Part shown: piece by piece, positions 1 through 10,449 of the stretch
Layout: each line of letters begins with the position of its first letter
How positions within the stretch are numbered: position 1 is the stretch's first letter
Assembly: GCF_013294115.1 (NCBI RefSeq)
Contig: NZ_JABSNP010000002.1
Location: 62,001 to 126,000 of the forward strand
Reading direction: 5' to 3'
DNA from: Hymenobacter caeli
GTDB lineage: Bacteria > Bacteroidota > Bacteroidia > Cytophagales > Hymenobacteraceae
Length of the DNA stretch: 64,000 nt
Translations under genes and position numbers: made by a program
The notes under the pieces: model-generated
Told to the model about the DNA's origin: nothing
Seen by the model: only the letters and a program-made list of their open reading frames with translations
The model's database searches: none

Positions 1-327
1 GACCGCCTCGTGCTGAAACAGATTGCCGCCGCCATGAAAGGCGAAAAGAAGCCCTACATGGCCGCCGCCCAATACTACTACAACAGCGGCCAGGACCTCA
101 CACCCGCCCTCGGCTGGCTCGACGAATACATCAAAGCCCACCCCGCCGAGTACTCGGGCTACTACTGGAAAGCCAAGCTGCTGCAGAAGCAGGGCAAAAA
201 CGCCGAGGCCATCGCCGCCGCCAACCAATCGCTGGCCCTGGTGAAGGACGACAAAAACGAGGTGGCCAAAGCCGAGTACACCCGGCTCAACCAAGCGGTG
301 CTGGCCGCCGCCGGCGCGAAAAAGTAA
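1..327 (+). CDS. C-terminal part of a DUF2911-type protein (5' end outside window)
   Basis: The reading frame is open from the first base and stops at 325-327, so only the last 108 residues are visible. They form a helical, TPR-like tail (YYYNSGQDL, then ALGWLDEYIKAHP, then KAKLLQKQGKNAEAIAAANQSL). This closely resembles the C-terminal tail of secreted DUF2911 proteins of Bacteroidota, where a beta-rich DUF2911 domain precedes a short tetratricopeptide-like region. The function of that family is unknown. The GTG at 10 is an internal valine, not a start. A generic TPR protein is the alternative. The family call rests only on the tail. Confidence 0.6.
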   Translation, partial: DRLVLKQIAAAMKGEKKPYMAAAQYYYNSGQDLTPALGWLDEYIKAHPAEYSGYYWKAKLLQKQGKNAEAIAAANQSLALVKDDKNEVAKAEYTRLNQAVLAAAGAKK

Positions 328-696
328 AGTGCCCCGGCCCCGCGCAAGCCGGTTCCCGGCGGGCCTGAGCGGGACCGGAAGCCGCCCCGCCCGCTGGCTC
401 AGTGAAATCAAAGGAGCAATGGCCGAGCGTGCCGGTTAAAATAAAATAGTTACGGATTTTTATAATGATCACAATAATAAATTTGATTTAAAAAACAGTT
501 TTTTGCCGTGAGGGGTGCCCACGGTTTTTGCATGGAATGGTTACGCCGTTTTATGAGTTAAACTTGCCGGCGCGGACGGACAGTGGTTAACGTAGCAGAT
601 GGCTATCGGTTTAAACAGATTTTAAATAGCATATTATTGGGATGTGGTGGCTGGTCAAAATAAGTGTTGCGGCCCCGCGGTAATTGCATTCTTGTC
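328..696. other. Intergenic region without recognised gene
   Basis: The first 70 bases are GC-rich and contain an imperfect hairpin (CCGGTTCCCG near 349 against CGGGACCGG near 370), possibly the end of the upstream transcript. From about 430 to 660 the sequence is much more AT-rich, as expected for a promoter region of the kinase that follows. No clear TAnnTTTG box, RNA gene or conserved small reading frame was found. Confidence 0.4.
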
Positions 697-3186
<2,490 letters not shown>

Positions 3187-3204
3187 ACGAGTGGCTGATT
3201 GTTT

Positions 3205-3351
3205 GGGCAGTGGTCCAAAACGGGGTGGTCCGGCGAATTGCCCGAAGGGCTTCGTCGGGCCACTCTGACTAAAAACAGCAGCCCCGGGTTAGAAATAAGA
3301 GTGGCCCGACGACGGAAAAAGTCGCCGGACCACCCCGGTTTAGCTCATCGC
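3205..3351. repeat. MITE-like inverted-repeat element, copy A
   Basis: About 147 bp with long imperfect terminal inverted repeats: the left arm contains AAACGGGGTGGTCCGGCGA and ends CGTCGGGCCACTCTGAC, and the right arm is its near complement. The two arms differ in a short insert (ATTGCCCGAAGGGCTT on the left, CTTTTTCCGT-type on the right). A second copy lies at 41566-41715 in opposite orientation. The outer right end of this copy is decayed after about 3339. No coding capacity. It may also fold as a transcription-ending hairpin between the convergent kinase and slipin genes. Confidence 0.8.
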
Positions 3352-3413
3352 CGCTGTTTGTTGTCAGTCAATAATTTAAATTTTTACCAACAACCAACAA
3401 CCCACGCCAGTGG

Positions 3414-4205
3414 CTACGCCGCGCCGGGGGCCCCGGGCTGTTCGGTCGGCTTGGCCCCCTGGTTCACCATCTGGGTGAAGCTTTTGGCCGCGTTGGAAAA
3501 CTCGGAGGGCAGCAGAATCACCGTCGTTGTGTTGTTGTCGATGCCGATTTCTGAGAGCATCTGCATTCGGCGCAGCTCCAGGGCAATGGGGCTGCGCTCC
3601 ATCTCGATGGCCCCTTGGGTGAGCTTGAGGGAGGCTTCCAGCTCGGCCTCGGCCTTGATGATGCGGGCCCGCTTCTCGCGGATGGCCTCCGCCTCGCGGG
3701 CCATGGCCCGTTGCATGGACTCGGGAATCTCCACGTCCTTGATTTCGACCAGCTCGATTTTGACGCCCCAGGCCTCGGTGGCGGTGTCCACGATTTGCAG
3801 CAGCGCCCCGTTGATGTGGGCCCGCTCGCGCAGCACTTCGTCGAGCTGGTTCTGGCCGATGATGTTGCGCAGCGCCGTCACCGAGAGCTGGTACACGGCC
3901 TTGTTGTAGTCGGCCACCTTAATCACGGCGTCGGCCGGGTTCACGACCTTGAACCACAGCACGGCGTTCACCTTGATGGTCACGCTGTCTTTGGTGATGG
4001 TTTCCTGCTGCTCCAGCTCCACCGTTTTGGTGCGCATGTCGATGGTTTGCTGGCGCTCCAGAAACGGGATGAGCCAGTACAGCCCGGGGCCCCGGGTGCC
4101 GGTGTAGCGCCCCAGCCGAAACACAATGGCCCGCTGGTACTCCTGCGCGATGCGCAAACTGAGCAGGAGCAGAACGAGGACCGCGGCAAGCAGGACGAGT
4201 AGCAT
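3414..4205 (-). CDS. Slipin / stomatin-like SPFH (band 7) membrane protein
   Basis: 263 residues. An N-terminal hydrophobic segment (residues 1-19) anchors the protein, followed by a prohibitin-homology domain (about 25-200) with stomatin signatures (REYQRAIVFRLGRY-like start, GPGLYWLIPF, AVYQLSVTALRNIIGQNQLDEVL) and a charged coiled coil rich in REAEAIREKRARIIKAEAE. The C-terminal tail contains IGIDNNTTTVILLPSE, as in bacterial slipins. Such proteins form oligomeric scaffolds in the membrane. Many bacteria encode a NfeD-type partner next door, but none is seen here. The start at 4205 places the hydrophobic anchor at the N-terminus. Confidence 0.92.
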   Translation of the reverse strand: MLLVLLAAVLVLLLLSLRIAQEYQRAIVFRLGRYTGTRGPGLYWLIPFLERQQTIDMRTKTVELEQQETITKDSVTIKVNAVLWFKVVNPADAVIKVADYNKAVYQLSVTALRNIIGQNQLDEVLRERAHINGALLQIVDTATEAWGVKIELVEIKDVEIPESMQRAMAREAEAIREKRARIIKAEAELEASLKLTQGAIEMERSPIALELRRMQMLSEIGIDNNTTTVILLPSEFSNAAKSFTQMVNQGAKPTEQPGAPGAA

Positions 4206-4292
4206 GGCTAAAGGGGGTTAAGGATTGGCGAATGTATCGCGGCCCGCGCCAATCCATTACAACCGGCGAATGCTGAACCCGGCCGGCCGCGG

Positions 4293-4718
4293 CTACCGGT
4301 CCAGCAGTTGCAGGGTTTTGCCATCCCGCACGCCCCTGAAAAACTTCGCCAACACCGCCGCAAAAACCGGCGGCGCGCCGGGCAGGGCGGCAAACAACGT
4401 CATGGACGACTTGAGCTTCAAATCGTCGGGGCTGCCAAACACCCGGTTCGCGTCGCTGCTTTCCAGGCCCAGCAGCGCCTCGCAAATACCAACCAGCCGG
4501 GCCCCCAGCACCGGGTGTTGCAAGTACGCCGCCGCCTCGGCCAAGCCGCTAATGGCGTAGTGCTGGGAAATCTCGCTGAACCCCAGGCCCTGGATTTGCG
4601 GAAAAATGTACCACATCCAGTGGCCGCGCTTGCGCCCGGCTTTTATTTCGGCGAGGGCCTGCTCGTAGGATGCTGCCTGGGCGTCGAGGAATCGTTTTAA
4701 ATTATACTCGTTGGTCAT
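4293..4718 (-). CDS. DUF1810 family protein
   Basis: 141 residues, the usual length for DUF1810. Typical features are the N-terminal NLKRFLDAQ, the block GHWMWYIFPQIQGLG, SQHYAISGLAEAAAYL and the SPDDLKLKSSMTLFA segment. The family consists of small soluble helical proteins of unknown biochemical role. The gene stands 87 bp upstream of the slipin gene on the same strand, but nothing links them functionally. The start at 4718 fits the family N-terminus (MTNEYNLKRFLDAQ). Confidence 0.9.
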   Translation of the reverse strand: MTNEYNLKRFLDAQAASYEQALAEIKAGRKRGHWMWYIFPQIQGLGFSEISQHYAISGLAEAAAYLQHPVLGARLVGICEALLGLESSDANRVFGSPDDLKLKSSMTLFAALPGAPPVFAAVLAKFFRGVRDGKTLQLLDR

Positions 4719-4836
4719 GATGCCTTGAGTTATACTTTTGCCACATGGCCTACGCCGCTAACACGAATTACGATGCACCGTACCCGCGCCGCGCCAAGAG
4801 AAGCACCTGAGCTGACAAATTAATAATTACGCTCTA

Positions 4837-5442
4837 TTAATTGCGCTCTATTATTCGAAATACCGCGAGGCTATTACCCGCGCTATCAAGCGCAATTAGT
4901 CGAACAGACGAATTATTTCGGTGCTTTTCAAACTCCCCATATGGACGGATGACTAATCGGGACAGACCGGCTATTCTGACTGTCGGCAGTCGGTTTTTTC
5001 CCGAGTTAGGTCGCAAAATAAGTAAGCTGTCGCGCCGCTCATAGCGCCCGAATGACGGACCTGAGGAACCGAGCGGACTGCCCCGGCGGTGCTGATATTC
5101 GCCGTCCTTTCTAAAGAGTATAATATCCGAGCCGGTAAAGTCATAGCTTTCAACAGTTAGCCAGTCTCGTTCCCTATTTATTATCGATGTACAAATACTC
5201 CCGACCGCTATAAGAGCCAAGGGTGTGATTAACAAGTAAAACGGTATTAGGCGCTTTTTCCACGATAAATAATCTCGGTTAAAGACCCTAAAAACTGCGA
5301 TTAGGAATAGGATGAGCCAGCCAAGAAGAAATCCAGGAACAAGAAGCAATAAGATAGGATTGCCTTCATCGACAAAAACAGGGGTAAACAAACTAATTAC
5401 GAGCAAGCCACAGGCGACAGCAAATCCCTCGTTCTTATGCAT
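4837..5442 (-). CDS. Hypothetical membrane protein
   Basis: 201 residues with probable transmembrane helices at about 8-25, 28-50 and 62-82 (GFAVACGLLVISLF, PILLLLVPGFLLGWLILFLI, IPFYLLITPLALIAVGSI), followed by a soluble, basic C-terminal domain of about 110 residues. No family was recognised. Base composition is clearly less GC-rich than the surrounding genes, which suggests recent acquisition. The ATG at 5442 is chosen because upstream codons in this frame run into the relic of a peptidase gene read in the wrong frame. It is the first of several accessory-looking genes at 4.8-6.2 kb. Confidence 0.6.
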   Translation of the reverse strand: MHKNEGFAVACGLLVISLFTPVFVDEGNPILLLLVPGFLLGWLILFLIAVFRVFNRDYLSWKKRLIPFYLLITPLALIAVGSICTSIINRERDWLTVESYDFTGSDIILFRKDGEYQHRRGSPLGSSGPSFGRYERRDSLLILRPNSGKNRLPTVRIAGLSRLVIRPYGEFEKHRNNSSVRLIALDSAGNSLAVFRIIERN

Positions 5443-5461
5443 AATTTTTAAACAAAACCGT

Positions 5462-5535
5462 TTACCGCCCCACCACTGGCAGCACGGCCGTACTCTCGTG
5501 CCCGGCGGCGTCCACGCTGGCCACGCCGAAAGTGT
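5462..5535 (-). pseudogene. Relic of the 3' end of an M28 peptidase paralogue
   Basis: Read on the minus strand this stretch encodes GYTFGVASVDAAGHESTAV then LPVVGR and a stop. The intact M28 peptidase at 6178-7545 ends with FIFGVASVDAAGHESVAV then LPVVGR. About 70 bp are nearly identical to 6178-6248, with coding-type differences, and homology stops abruptly at the 5' side. It is therefore the tail of a diverged tandem copy whose body has been lost, or a duplicated target edge left when the DUF4160/DUF2442 pair arrived. Confidence 0.75.
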
Positions 5536-5568
5536 AGCCATTCAAGCGGGTACTAACACAAAACGCAC

Positions 5569-5853
5569 TCAACGTACTGAGCCACTGAACAAATCGGCTA
5601 CCGGAAAAATCAAATCGTAGTCGTTCCAATTGACATTGCCTTGTACCAGCTTGAATTGCTGAAAGCAGGTTTCATCCAGGTATGCCCGGATGGCCGGGTG
5701 CCTGGCCTGGCGCAGAAACGGCCCGAAATCAACCGTCCGTTGCTCACCGGTAGAGAAGGTGAGGGCCAGGGTGTAAGGACCAACTAACTGGGCGGCCACT
5801 ACAGCTAAAACGGCGGGTGAAGCCTCGGCTACGGTGGTTCCGGTAGTTATCAT
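5569..5853 (-). CDS. DUF2442 domain protein
   Basis: 94 residues. The core pattern YTLALTFSTGEQRTVDFGPFL, then FKLVQGNVNWNDYDLIFPVADLF near the C-terminus, is that of DUF2442, a small domain often found beside DUF4160 proteins. Its start codon (5853-5851) overlaps the stop of the upstream DUF4160 gene in an ATGA, which indicates translational coupling. DUF4160/DUF2442 pairs have been listed as possible toxin-antitoxin-like modules, but no activity can be deduced here. The longer frame back to 5916 lies inside the DUF4160 gene and is rejected. Confidence 0.8.
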   Translation of the reverse strand: MITTGTTVAEASPAVLAVVAAQLVGPYTLALTFSTGEQRTVDFGPFLRQARHPAIRAYLDETCFQQFKLVQGNVNWNDYDLIFPVADLFSGSVR

Positions 5854-6155
5854 AGCAGTTTGCGGGTGATGGTTTCGGGGCGAATGCTGCGGTGGTAAAC
5901 GAAGTAATCCACCCATTTCTGGACGATATCGCCGGCGTAAACGTCCACCACTTTTTTAAAGTTTTGCAGGTCCTTTCCCATCAGCGGGCGGCTGCCTTTG
6001 ACTTCGGTAATGCGAATTTCAACAATCTCGCCTTCCTCCAAGAAAAACTCGGCCTTGCTTTCCCGTCCGTCACATTGGCCATGCACATGAATCGGCTCGT
6101 GCTCGTTGGAATAGAAGAAAATGATAAGACCGAGGTACTCGTAGAGTTTAGGCAT
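5850..6155 (-). CDS. DUF4160 domain protein
   Basis: 101 residues. Characteristic DUF4160 features are the early IIFFYSNEHEPIHVHGQ, in which the His-x-His (HVH) block is the family hallmark, followed by AEFFLEEGEI. It is the first gene of a two-gene unit with the DUF2442 gene (overlap ATGA). The GC content is lower than that of neighbours. The pair is bracketed by the intact end of the M28 peptidase gene (6178) and by the relic of such an end (5462-5535), which points to insertion into a duplicated peptidase region. A toxin-antitoxin-like role is possible but unproven. Confidence 0.82.
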   Translation of the reverse strand: MPKLYEYLGLIIFFYSNEHEPIHVHGQCDGRESKAEFFLEEGEIVEIRITEVKGSRPLMGKDLQNFKKVVDVYAGDIVQKWVDYFVYHRSIRPETITRKLL

Positions 6156-6177
6156 GGGGCTAAAGGAAACATTGCAA

Positions 6178-7545
6178 TTACCGCCCCACCACTGGCAGCA
6201 CGGCCACGCTCTCGTGGCCGGCGGCATCCACGCTGGCCACGCCGAAGATGAAGTTGTCCTTGCTGATGGGCAGGTCGGCTTTGGTGTCGGTCACGAGGTA
6301 GCGTTGCTGCCATTGGGGGGCGTCGCTGGCGCGGACGAGCACGGCGTAGGCGGCGGGCTTGGGGCCCCCGGCGGGCGCTTGCCAGCGCAGCACGGTGCGG
6401 TTGGTGAGGTCGGCGGTGAGGACTTCGACCTTGGCGGGGGCGGCGGGGGCCAGGGCCAGGCTGGCCATCGTGGCCAGGTTGAGGCCGGCGTTGCGGCGCA
6501 GGTAGGCGAAGTCCATGCCCGCGATGACGTCGCCGTAGGGGCGGCCGTTTTCGGTGCGCAGGTCCTGGTGCTGGTGGCTGTAGTCCTCGTTCATCTCCGT
6601 GAAGCGCACGGCGGCGAAGCCCTGGGTGTTGAAGGGCGTGTGGTCGCCGCCGCGCAGGAAGCGGTCGGGGCGGTTGATCATGACCAGCTCCTGGCCCTTG
6701 GTATAGAGCAGGGCGGCGCGTTGGGCGGCGCGGGCCAGCTGGCGGCTGGGCGCGTCGTTTTCGGAGCTGAGCTGGCGGCGCTGCCGGGCTTGCTCGGGCG
6801 TTTCGGTGGCCGGCACGCCCTCGCTGAACACGCGCAGCTTGGTGGCGTCGCTGATGTCAGGGTCGTGGCCGTGCGAGTTGCCCACGATGTCGTTGTTGAG
6901 CATGGCCACCAGGTTCCAGCCCTCTTTTTTGGCCCGCTCGGCCAGGTGGCCGGAGCCGTAGAGGCCCTGCTCTTCGCCCTGCACCACCACAAATTTGAGG
7001 GTGCACGGGAATTTCTGGCCGGCCAGCACGCGGGCCAGCTCCATCACCAGCACCGTACCCGAGCCGTCGTCGTTGGCCCCGGGGGCGTCGGCGGTGGCGT
7101 TCATCACGTCGCTCACCCGCGAGTCGATGTGGCCGCTGACGAGGAGGATGCGCGTGTCGGTGGGGTCGGTGCCGGGCAGGGTGGCCAGCACGTTGGCCAT
7201 CAGCACCGGCTTGTTGATGCGGCGGCCGTCGGGCTTGACGGTGAAGGTGTCCAGCTCCACTTTCAGGCGGCCGCCGCTGGCCTGGCTGTACTTCTCAAAC
7301 TCGCCCCGCACCCACTGGCGGGCCGCCCCGATGCCGCGCGTGGGGCTCTGGGTCTCGCTCAGGGTGTGGCGGGTGCCGAAGCCGACGAGCTTCTCGACGT
7401 CGGTTTGCAGGTTTTTGGCCGAAATCTCGCTTACCAGCTTCGCAATGGCCGGGTCGGCCTTGGGCAGGAGCGGGGCGGCGGGAGTCTGGGCCGTTTGGGC
7501 GGCAGCGGCCAGCGGCAGCAGGGCCAGGAGGAGAATTGTTTTCAT
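6178..7545 (-). CDS. Secreted M28 family zinc aminopeptidase
   Basis: 455 residues with a signal peptide (MKTILLLALLPLAAAAQ). The M28 di-zinc site is visible: His and Asp in SGHIDS, Asp in GANDDGSG, the Glu pair in VVQGEEQGLYGS, Asp in LNNDIVGN, and the distal His in GGDHTPFN. A C-terminal fibronectin-like segment (about 370-455) ends in VASVDAAGHESVAVLPVVGR. It should be an exported or periplasmic aminopeptidase feeding on peptides. The start at 7545 is set by the signal peptide. The longer frame to 7704 would run through the terminator and an inverted repeat. A relic of a paralogue's tail lies at 5462-5535. Confidence 0.93.
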   Translation of the reverse strand: MKTILLLALLPLAAAAQTAQTPAAPLLPKADPAIAKLVSEISAKNLQTDVEKLVGFGTRHTLSETQSPTRGIGAARQWVRGEFEKYSQASGGRLKVELDTFTVKPDGRRINKPVLMANVLATLPGTDPTDTRILLVSGHIDSRVSDVMNATADAPGANDDGSGTVLVMELARVLAGQKFPCTLKFVVVQGEEQGLYGSGHLAERAKKEGWNLVAMLNNDIVGNSHGHDPDISDATKLRVFSEGVPATETPEQARQRRQLSSENDAPSRQLARAAQRAALLYTKGQELVMINRPDRFLRGGDHTPFNTQGFAAVRFTEMNEDYSHQHQDLRTENGRPYGDVIAGMDFAYLRRNAGLNLATMASLALAPAAPAKVEVLTADLTNRTVLRWQAPAGGPKPAAYAVLVRASDAPQWQQRYLVTDTKADLPISKDNFIFGVASVDAAGHESVAVLPVVGR

Positions 7546-7581
7546 ACGGGGGTAAACATACGGGGCCTGGGTTAAACACAA

Positions 7582-7613
7582 AAAAGCCCGCGCTCCCAAG
7601 GGCGCGGGCTTTT
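7582..7613. terminator. Bidirectional rho-independent terminator
   Basis: A perfect 12-bp stem AAAAGCCCGCGC / GCGCGGGCTTTT with a short loop, flanked by A-runs on the left and T-runs on the right. It lies between the SseB-like gene and the M28 peptidase gene, both on the minus strand, so it would end the SseB-like transcript. Confidence 0.85.
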
Positions 7614-7654
7614 CAAAAACGCTGCATAAGCTGCCAACCAATGGCATGGCCCGC

Positions 7655-7751
7655 AGAGCGACACTTCGCGTCTCAATCGCTGCCCGGTTCTTGCTGTCCG
7701 ACACATCCCGACAATTATCGTTCAGCGGTGGAGACGCGAAGTGTCGCGTCT
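7655..7751. repeat. Inverted repeat around the word GACACTTCGCGTCTC
   Basis: Arms of about 28 bp (left 7655-7682, right 7723-7751) share GCGACACTTCGCGTCTC and the end CGCTG with few mismatches, enclosing about 40 bases. It is non-coding and sits just downstream of the SseB-like gene. It looks like a dispersed palindromic repeat rather than a terminator. Confidence 0.7.
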
Positions 7752-7772
7752 CTACGGGGGCAAAGCCCCGCG

Positions 7773-8720
7773 CTATCCGCGCTGATAAATGGGCTCGACT
7801 TGCTTGAAATACGGGTTCACGCCTTCGTCGGAGGCCAGGTCCAGCAGCATCAAATCGACGAACTGGTAGGCGTCGGTTTTGCCTTCCAGCACGGGGCCCA
7901 GCTCCTGCATAAAGGCGGGGTCGGCGGCGTCGCTCTCGAAGGCCAGCAGCAGGCGGGGCGTGTCGGGGGCGTTGGCGAGCTGCATCTGGGCCAGGTAGGC
8001 GGTGCGCAGCTGGGGCTGGGTGGCGGCCCAGGCCAGCAGGGCGTCGGCCACGGCGGTGGGGTAGGGCTCGGGCTGGCTCAGCAGCACCTCGGCGTCGCCG
8101 CCGGCCGGCGACAGGGGCCCCGTGAGCTGGCCGTTGAGCAACGCTTCCAGCTCCTCCTTGGGCAGCAGCTTGCCGGCGGGCGAGAAGGGGTTCAGCACGC
8201 AGTCCTGGCCCTGGGTCATGCTGAAAAACGCCTGGCCGGGGATGCGCACGTAGCTCACCTGGCTGTCGTCCTGGCCGCTGTCGGCCAGGCGGGCGGGCGA
8301 GGTGAAGATGGGCAGCTTGCCGTCGTTGAGCACCTGGAGCTGGATTTGGGCCCCTTCGGCCGGCACCACGTCGCCGGGGCCCACGCCTTCCTCGGGAGCC
8401 AGAATCATCAGGATTTCCTCCTGCATCAGGGCCTGGTAGAAGGCCGGGCGGGCCTGCTCGTCGGTGGTGGCCAGCAGCAGCAGCTGCTCCAGCACGTTCT
8501 GGGGCTCGAAGGGAAACGGCAGCGGCTCGGGGGCCGGGAAGGGCAGGGGAGAGGCGGGCACCGGCGCGGCCGGGGCCTTGAAGTTGGAGCCCTGGTAGCG
8601 GGGGCCGGCGGGCTTGGCCGCCGCGTCGGGCGCGGGGCCCGGCTGGCCGGTGGTGGGGTCGGCAGGGGTGGGGGCCGGCGCGTCGGCGGGCTTATTTTTC
8701 AGAAAGTCTAGCAGACCCAT
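7773..8720 (-). CDS. SseB-like protein
   Basis: 315 residues. After the start MGLLDFLKNK comes a Pro/Ala-rich linker (about 10-65). An SseB N-terminal-type domain follows (about 70-185), with NVLEQLLLLATTDEQARPAFYQALM and VSYVRIPGQAFFSM. The C-terminal part (about 200-315) resembles the SseB C-terminal domain, with AWAATQPQLRTAYLAQM and ending YFKQVEPIYQR. SseB proteins are soluble. The Escherichia coli member was named for enhanced serine sensitivity, and the biochemical role is unclear. The start at 8720 is used because the preceding in-frame codons show no conservation. Confidence 0.82.
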   Translation of the reverse strand: MGLLDFLKNKPADAPAPTPADPTTGQPGPAPDAAAKPAGPRYQGSNFKAPAAPVPASPLPFPAPEPLPFPFEPQNVLEQLLLLATTDEQARPAFYQALMQEEILMILAPEEGVGPGDVVPAEGAQIQLQVLNDGKLPIFTSPARLADSGQDDSQVSYVRIPGQAFFSMTQGQDCVLNPFSPAGKLLPKEELEALLNGQLTGPLSPAGGDAEVLLSQPEPYPTAVADALLAWAATQPQLRTAYLAQMQLANAPDTPRLLLAFESDAADPAFMQELGPVLEGKTDAYQFVDLMLLDLASDEGVNPYFKQVEPIYQRG

Positions 8721-8809
8721 AAGGCAAAGAAATGGAGCAGTGGAATGGGGCCGCAAAGTACGGCCAAGGCGGGAAACGGGCGGGGTGGCTGTTACGTCAT
8801 AGAAGGTAA

Positions 8810-8843
8810 CCAGGCCGGACGCCAGATGAGCATGACGGCCTGG
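8810..8843. terminator. Hairpin between cytochrome c and SseB-like genes
   Basis: CCAGGCCG (8810-8817) pairs with CGGCCTGG (8836-8843). It lies downstream of the cytochrome c operon (minus strand). It shares the words GCATGACGGCCTG with the palindrome at 26447-26485, so it may be a dispersed repeat as well as a transcript end. The T-tract is weak. Confidence 0.45.
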
Positions 8844-8862
8844 CTTTACTAAGAAAATCGAT

Positions 8863-9312
8863 TTAATTAGACGCCCCCGCGCCCAGCGTCGAGGGGCAGC
8901 CGGCCAGCTCCCGCTCCACCTCCTGGATGGTGCGGGGCGGGGCGTGGTTGCCCCAGCTGTTCTCGATGTAGTTCAGCAGGTTGGTGAGGCGGGCGGGGCT
9001 CAGCTCCCGGTCGTCGACGCGGGCGGCGGGCATCACCTGGTTGTACAGGATGCCGTTCACCGTCATGGGGCCGTGCGCGCCGCGGCGCAGCAGGCAGGGC
9101 AGCTCGGCGCGGTGGGCGGCGAGGTAGTCGGCCCCGGCCAGCGGCGGGATGAGGCGGGCCAGGCCCTGGCCGGCGTCGCCGTGGCAGCCGGCGCAGGCCT
9201 GGGCGTAGAGGCGGGGCCCCTGGTGGCGGTTGTTCGAGAAGCAGCCGGGCAGGCTCAGGCACGCCACCGCGCCCAGGGCCCCCAGGCCGAGGCCCAGCGC
9301 CTTCCCCCTCAT
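8863..9312 (-). CDS. Lipoprotein c-type cytochrome
   Basis: 149 residues. A signal sequence ends in the lipobox LPGC (Cys24), so the protein should be lipid-anchored outside the inner membrane. A single haem site CAGCH (residues 40-44) and a likely axial Met94 (NQVMPA) define a class I cytochrome c. The ATG at 9312 overlaps the stop of the SCO gene (ATGA), so the two are translated together. With the SCO protein it suggests a respiratory electron-transfer or copper-assembly unit, although cytochrome oxidase genes are not in the window. Confidence 0.9.
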   Translation of the reverse strand: MRGKALGLGLGALGAVACLSLPGCFSNNRHQGPRLYAQACAGCHGDAGQGLARLIPPLAGADYLAAHRAELPCLLRRGAHGPMTVNGILYNQVMPAARVDDRELSPARLTNLLNYIENSWGNHAPPRTIQEVERELAGCPSTLGAGASN

Positions 9313-10001
9313 TGGGCGGCGGTGGCTTTGGGGTGGCGCTCCGCGATTTCGGCCAGCAGCACGGGCAGCTCCGTTTGCAGGCGGGCCACTTCGGTGGGGT
9401 TGAGGCTGTCGTAGAGGCCCCGCACGTGGCCCTGGTCGTCCACCAGGGCGAAGGTGCCGTTGTGGGCGAAGCCGCCGGGGGCCGCCTTTTCGGGCTGCGC
9501 AGCGGTGAAAAAGCCCTTGGCCAGGCCAAACACCGAGTCGCGGGCCGCGGCCGCGCGCCCGGTGGTCACGAAGTGCCAGCGGTTGGGGTCGGCCACGCCC
9601 AGGCGCTGGGCGTAGTCGCGCAGCACGGGCAGCGAGTCGTGGGCCGGGTCGATGGTGAACGACACGAAGCCCACGCGCGGGTCGGCGGCGTAAGGCTTGA
9701 ACACCTTCAGCAGCTCGCCCTGCATCTTGGGGCAGATGCCGGGGCAGGTGGCAAAGAAGAAATCGGTGACGTAGGCCCGGCCCGCGAAGGTCTGGTTGGT
9801 GACGGTGGTCCCGGCCTGGTCCACGGCGCGAAAGGCCGGGGCGGTGGCGTACACCGTGTCGGCGGGCCCGCCGTTGGGGTTGGGGCGCACGTCGCGCTCG
9901 CCCAGGATGGGCAGGCGGGCGGCCTGGTGGTCGGCGGGGCCCGAGCAGGCCGTGAGCAGGGCGGCGGCCAGCGCGGGGGCCAGCCAAAAACGAATCGACA
10001 T
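9309..10001 (-). CDS. SCO family copper-binding thioredoxin-fold lipoprotein
   Basis: 230 residues. An N-terminal lipobox (LLTAC, Cys19) anchors it in the membrane. The thioredoxin-like fold contains the copper motif CPGICP (Cys86, Cys90) and the distal conserved His in GGFAHNGTF. SCO proteins deliver copper to, or reduce, the CuA site of cytochrome oxidase. It sits between a lipoprotein gene (3-bp gap) and a cytochrome c gene (4-bp overlap), so all three form one operon. Confidence 0.94.
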   Translation of the reverse strand: MSIRFWLAPALAAALLTACSGPADHQAARLPILGERDVRPNPNGGPADTVYATAPAFRAVDQAGTTVTNQTFAGRAYVTDFFFATCPGICPKMQGELLKVFKPYAADPRVGFVSFTIDPAHDSLPVLRDYAQRLGVADPNRWHFVTTGRAAAARDSVFGLAKGFFTAAQPEKAAPGGFAHNGTFALVDDQGHVRGLYDSLNPTEVARLQTELPVLLAEIAERHPKATAAQ

Positions 10002-10004
10002 AGC

Positions 10005-10445
10005 TTACTTGGTGGCCGGGGCAGCGGTGCCCGGCGCTTGCTTCAACAACGCAGCGGCCGAATCGATGGTGCCGCGCAGGCGCTTTTCCACGGCGTCGAG
10101 CTTGGCCTGCTCCTGGCGGAAGTAGGCCAGGCGCTGGGGCGCGGCGGCCGTGCTGTCGGGGGCGTGGTAGGCGTTCATCCAGGCCATCATGGCCCCGTCG
10201 GCGGCTTGCAGGCTGCGCAGGTAAGGGGCGGCGTTGGCGGGCTTGGCGGTGGCGATTTTCTCGCGCAGCTCGAACAAGCGGCCGGCCTGGGCCATCACCG
10301 AGTCGTGGCGGTTCATCAGGTTGTCTTCGGCGGCCTTGGCCTGGGCGGCGGGGGTGGCCGGCGCGGTGGTGGGCGAGCAGGCGGCCAGGCCGATGGCAGC
10401 AGTGGCAAGGGCCAGCGCCAGCGTTTGGGGGGCAAATAGCTTCAT
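10005..10445 (-). CDS. Uncharacterised lipoprotein upstream of SCO
   Basis: 146 residues. The signal peptide ends in a lipobox (IGLAAC), followed by an Ala/Thr/Pro-rich linker and an alpha-helical domain (about 40-135) with many Met, Glu and Gln residues (LMNRHDSVMAQAGRLFELREKI, AQAKAAEDN). Similar helical lipoproteins precede SCO genes in related bacteria, but no function is established to my knowledge. It is the first gene of the lipoprotein-SCO-cytochrome c operon. Confidence 0.75.
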   Translation of the reverse strand: MKLFAPQTLALALATAAIGLAACSPTTAPATPAAQAKAAEDNLMNRHDSVMAQAGRLFELREKIATAKPANAAPYLRSLQAADGAMMAWMNAYHAPDSTAAAPQRLAYFRQEQAKLDAVEKRLRGTIDSAAALLKQAPGTAAPATK

Positions 10446-10449
10446 GGCG

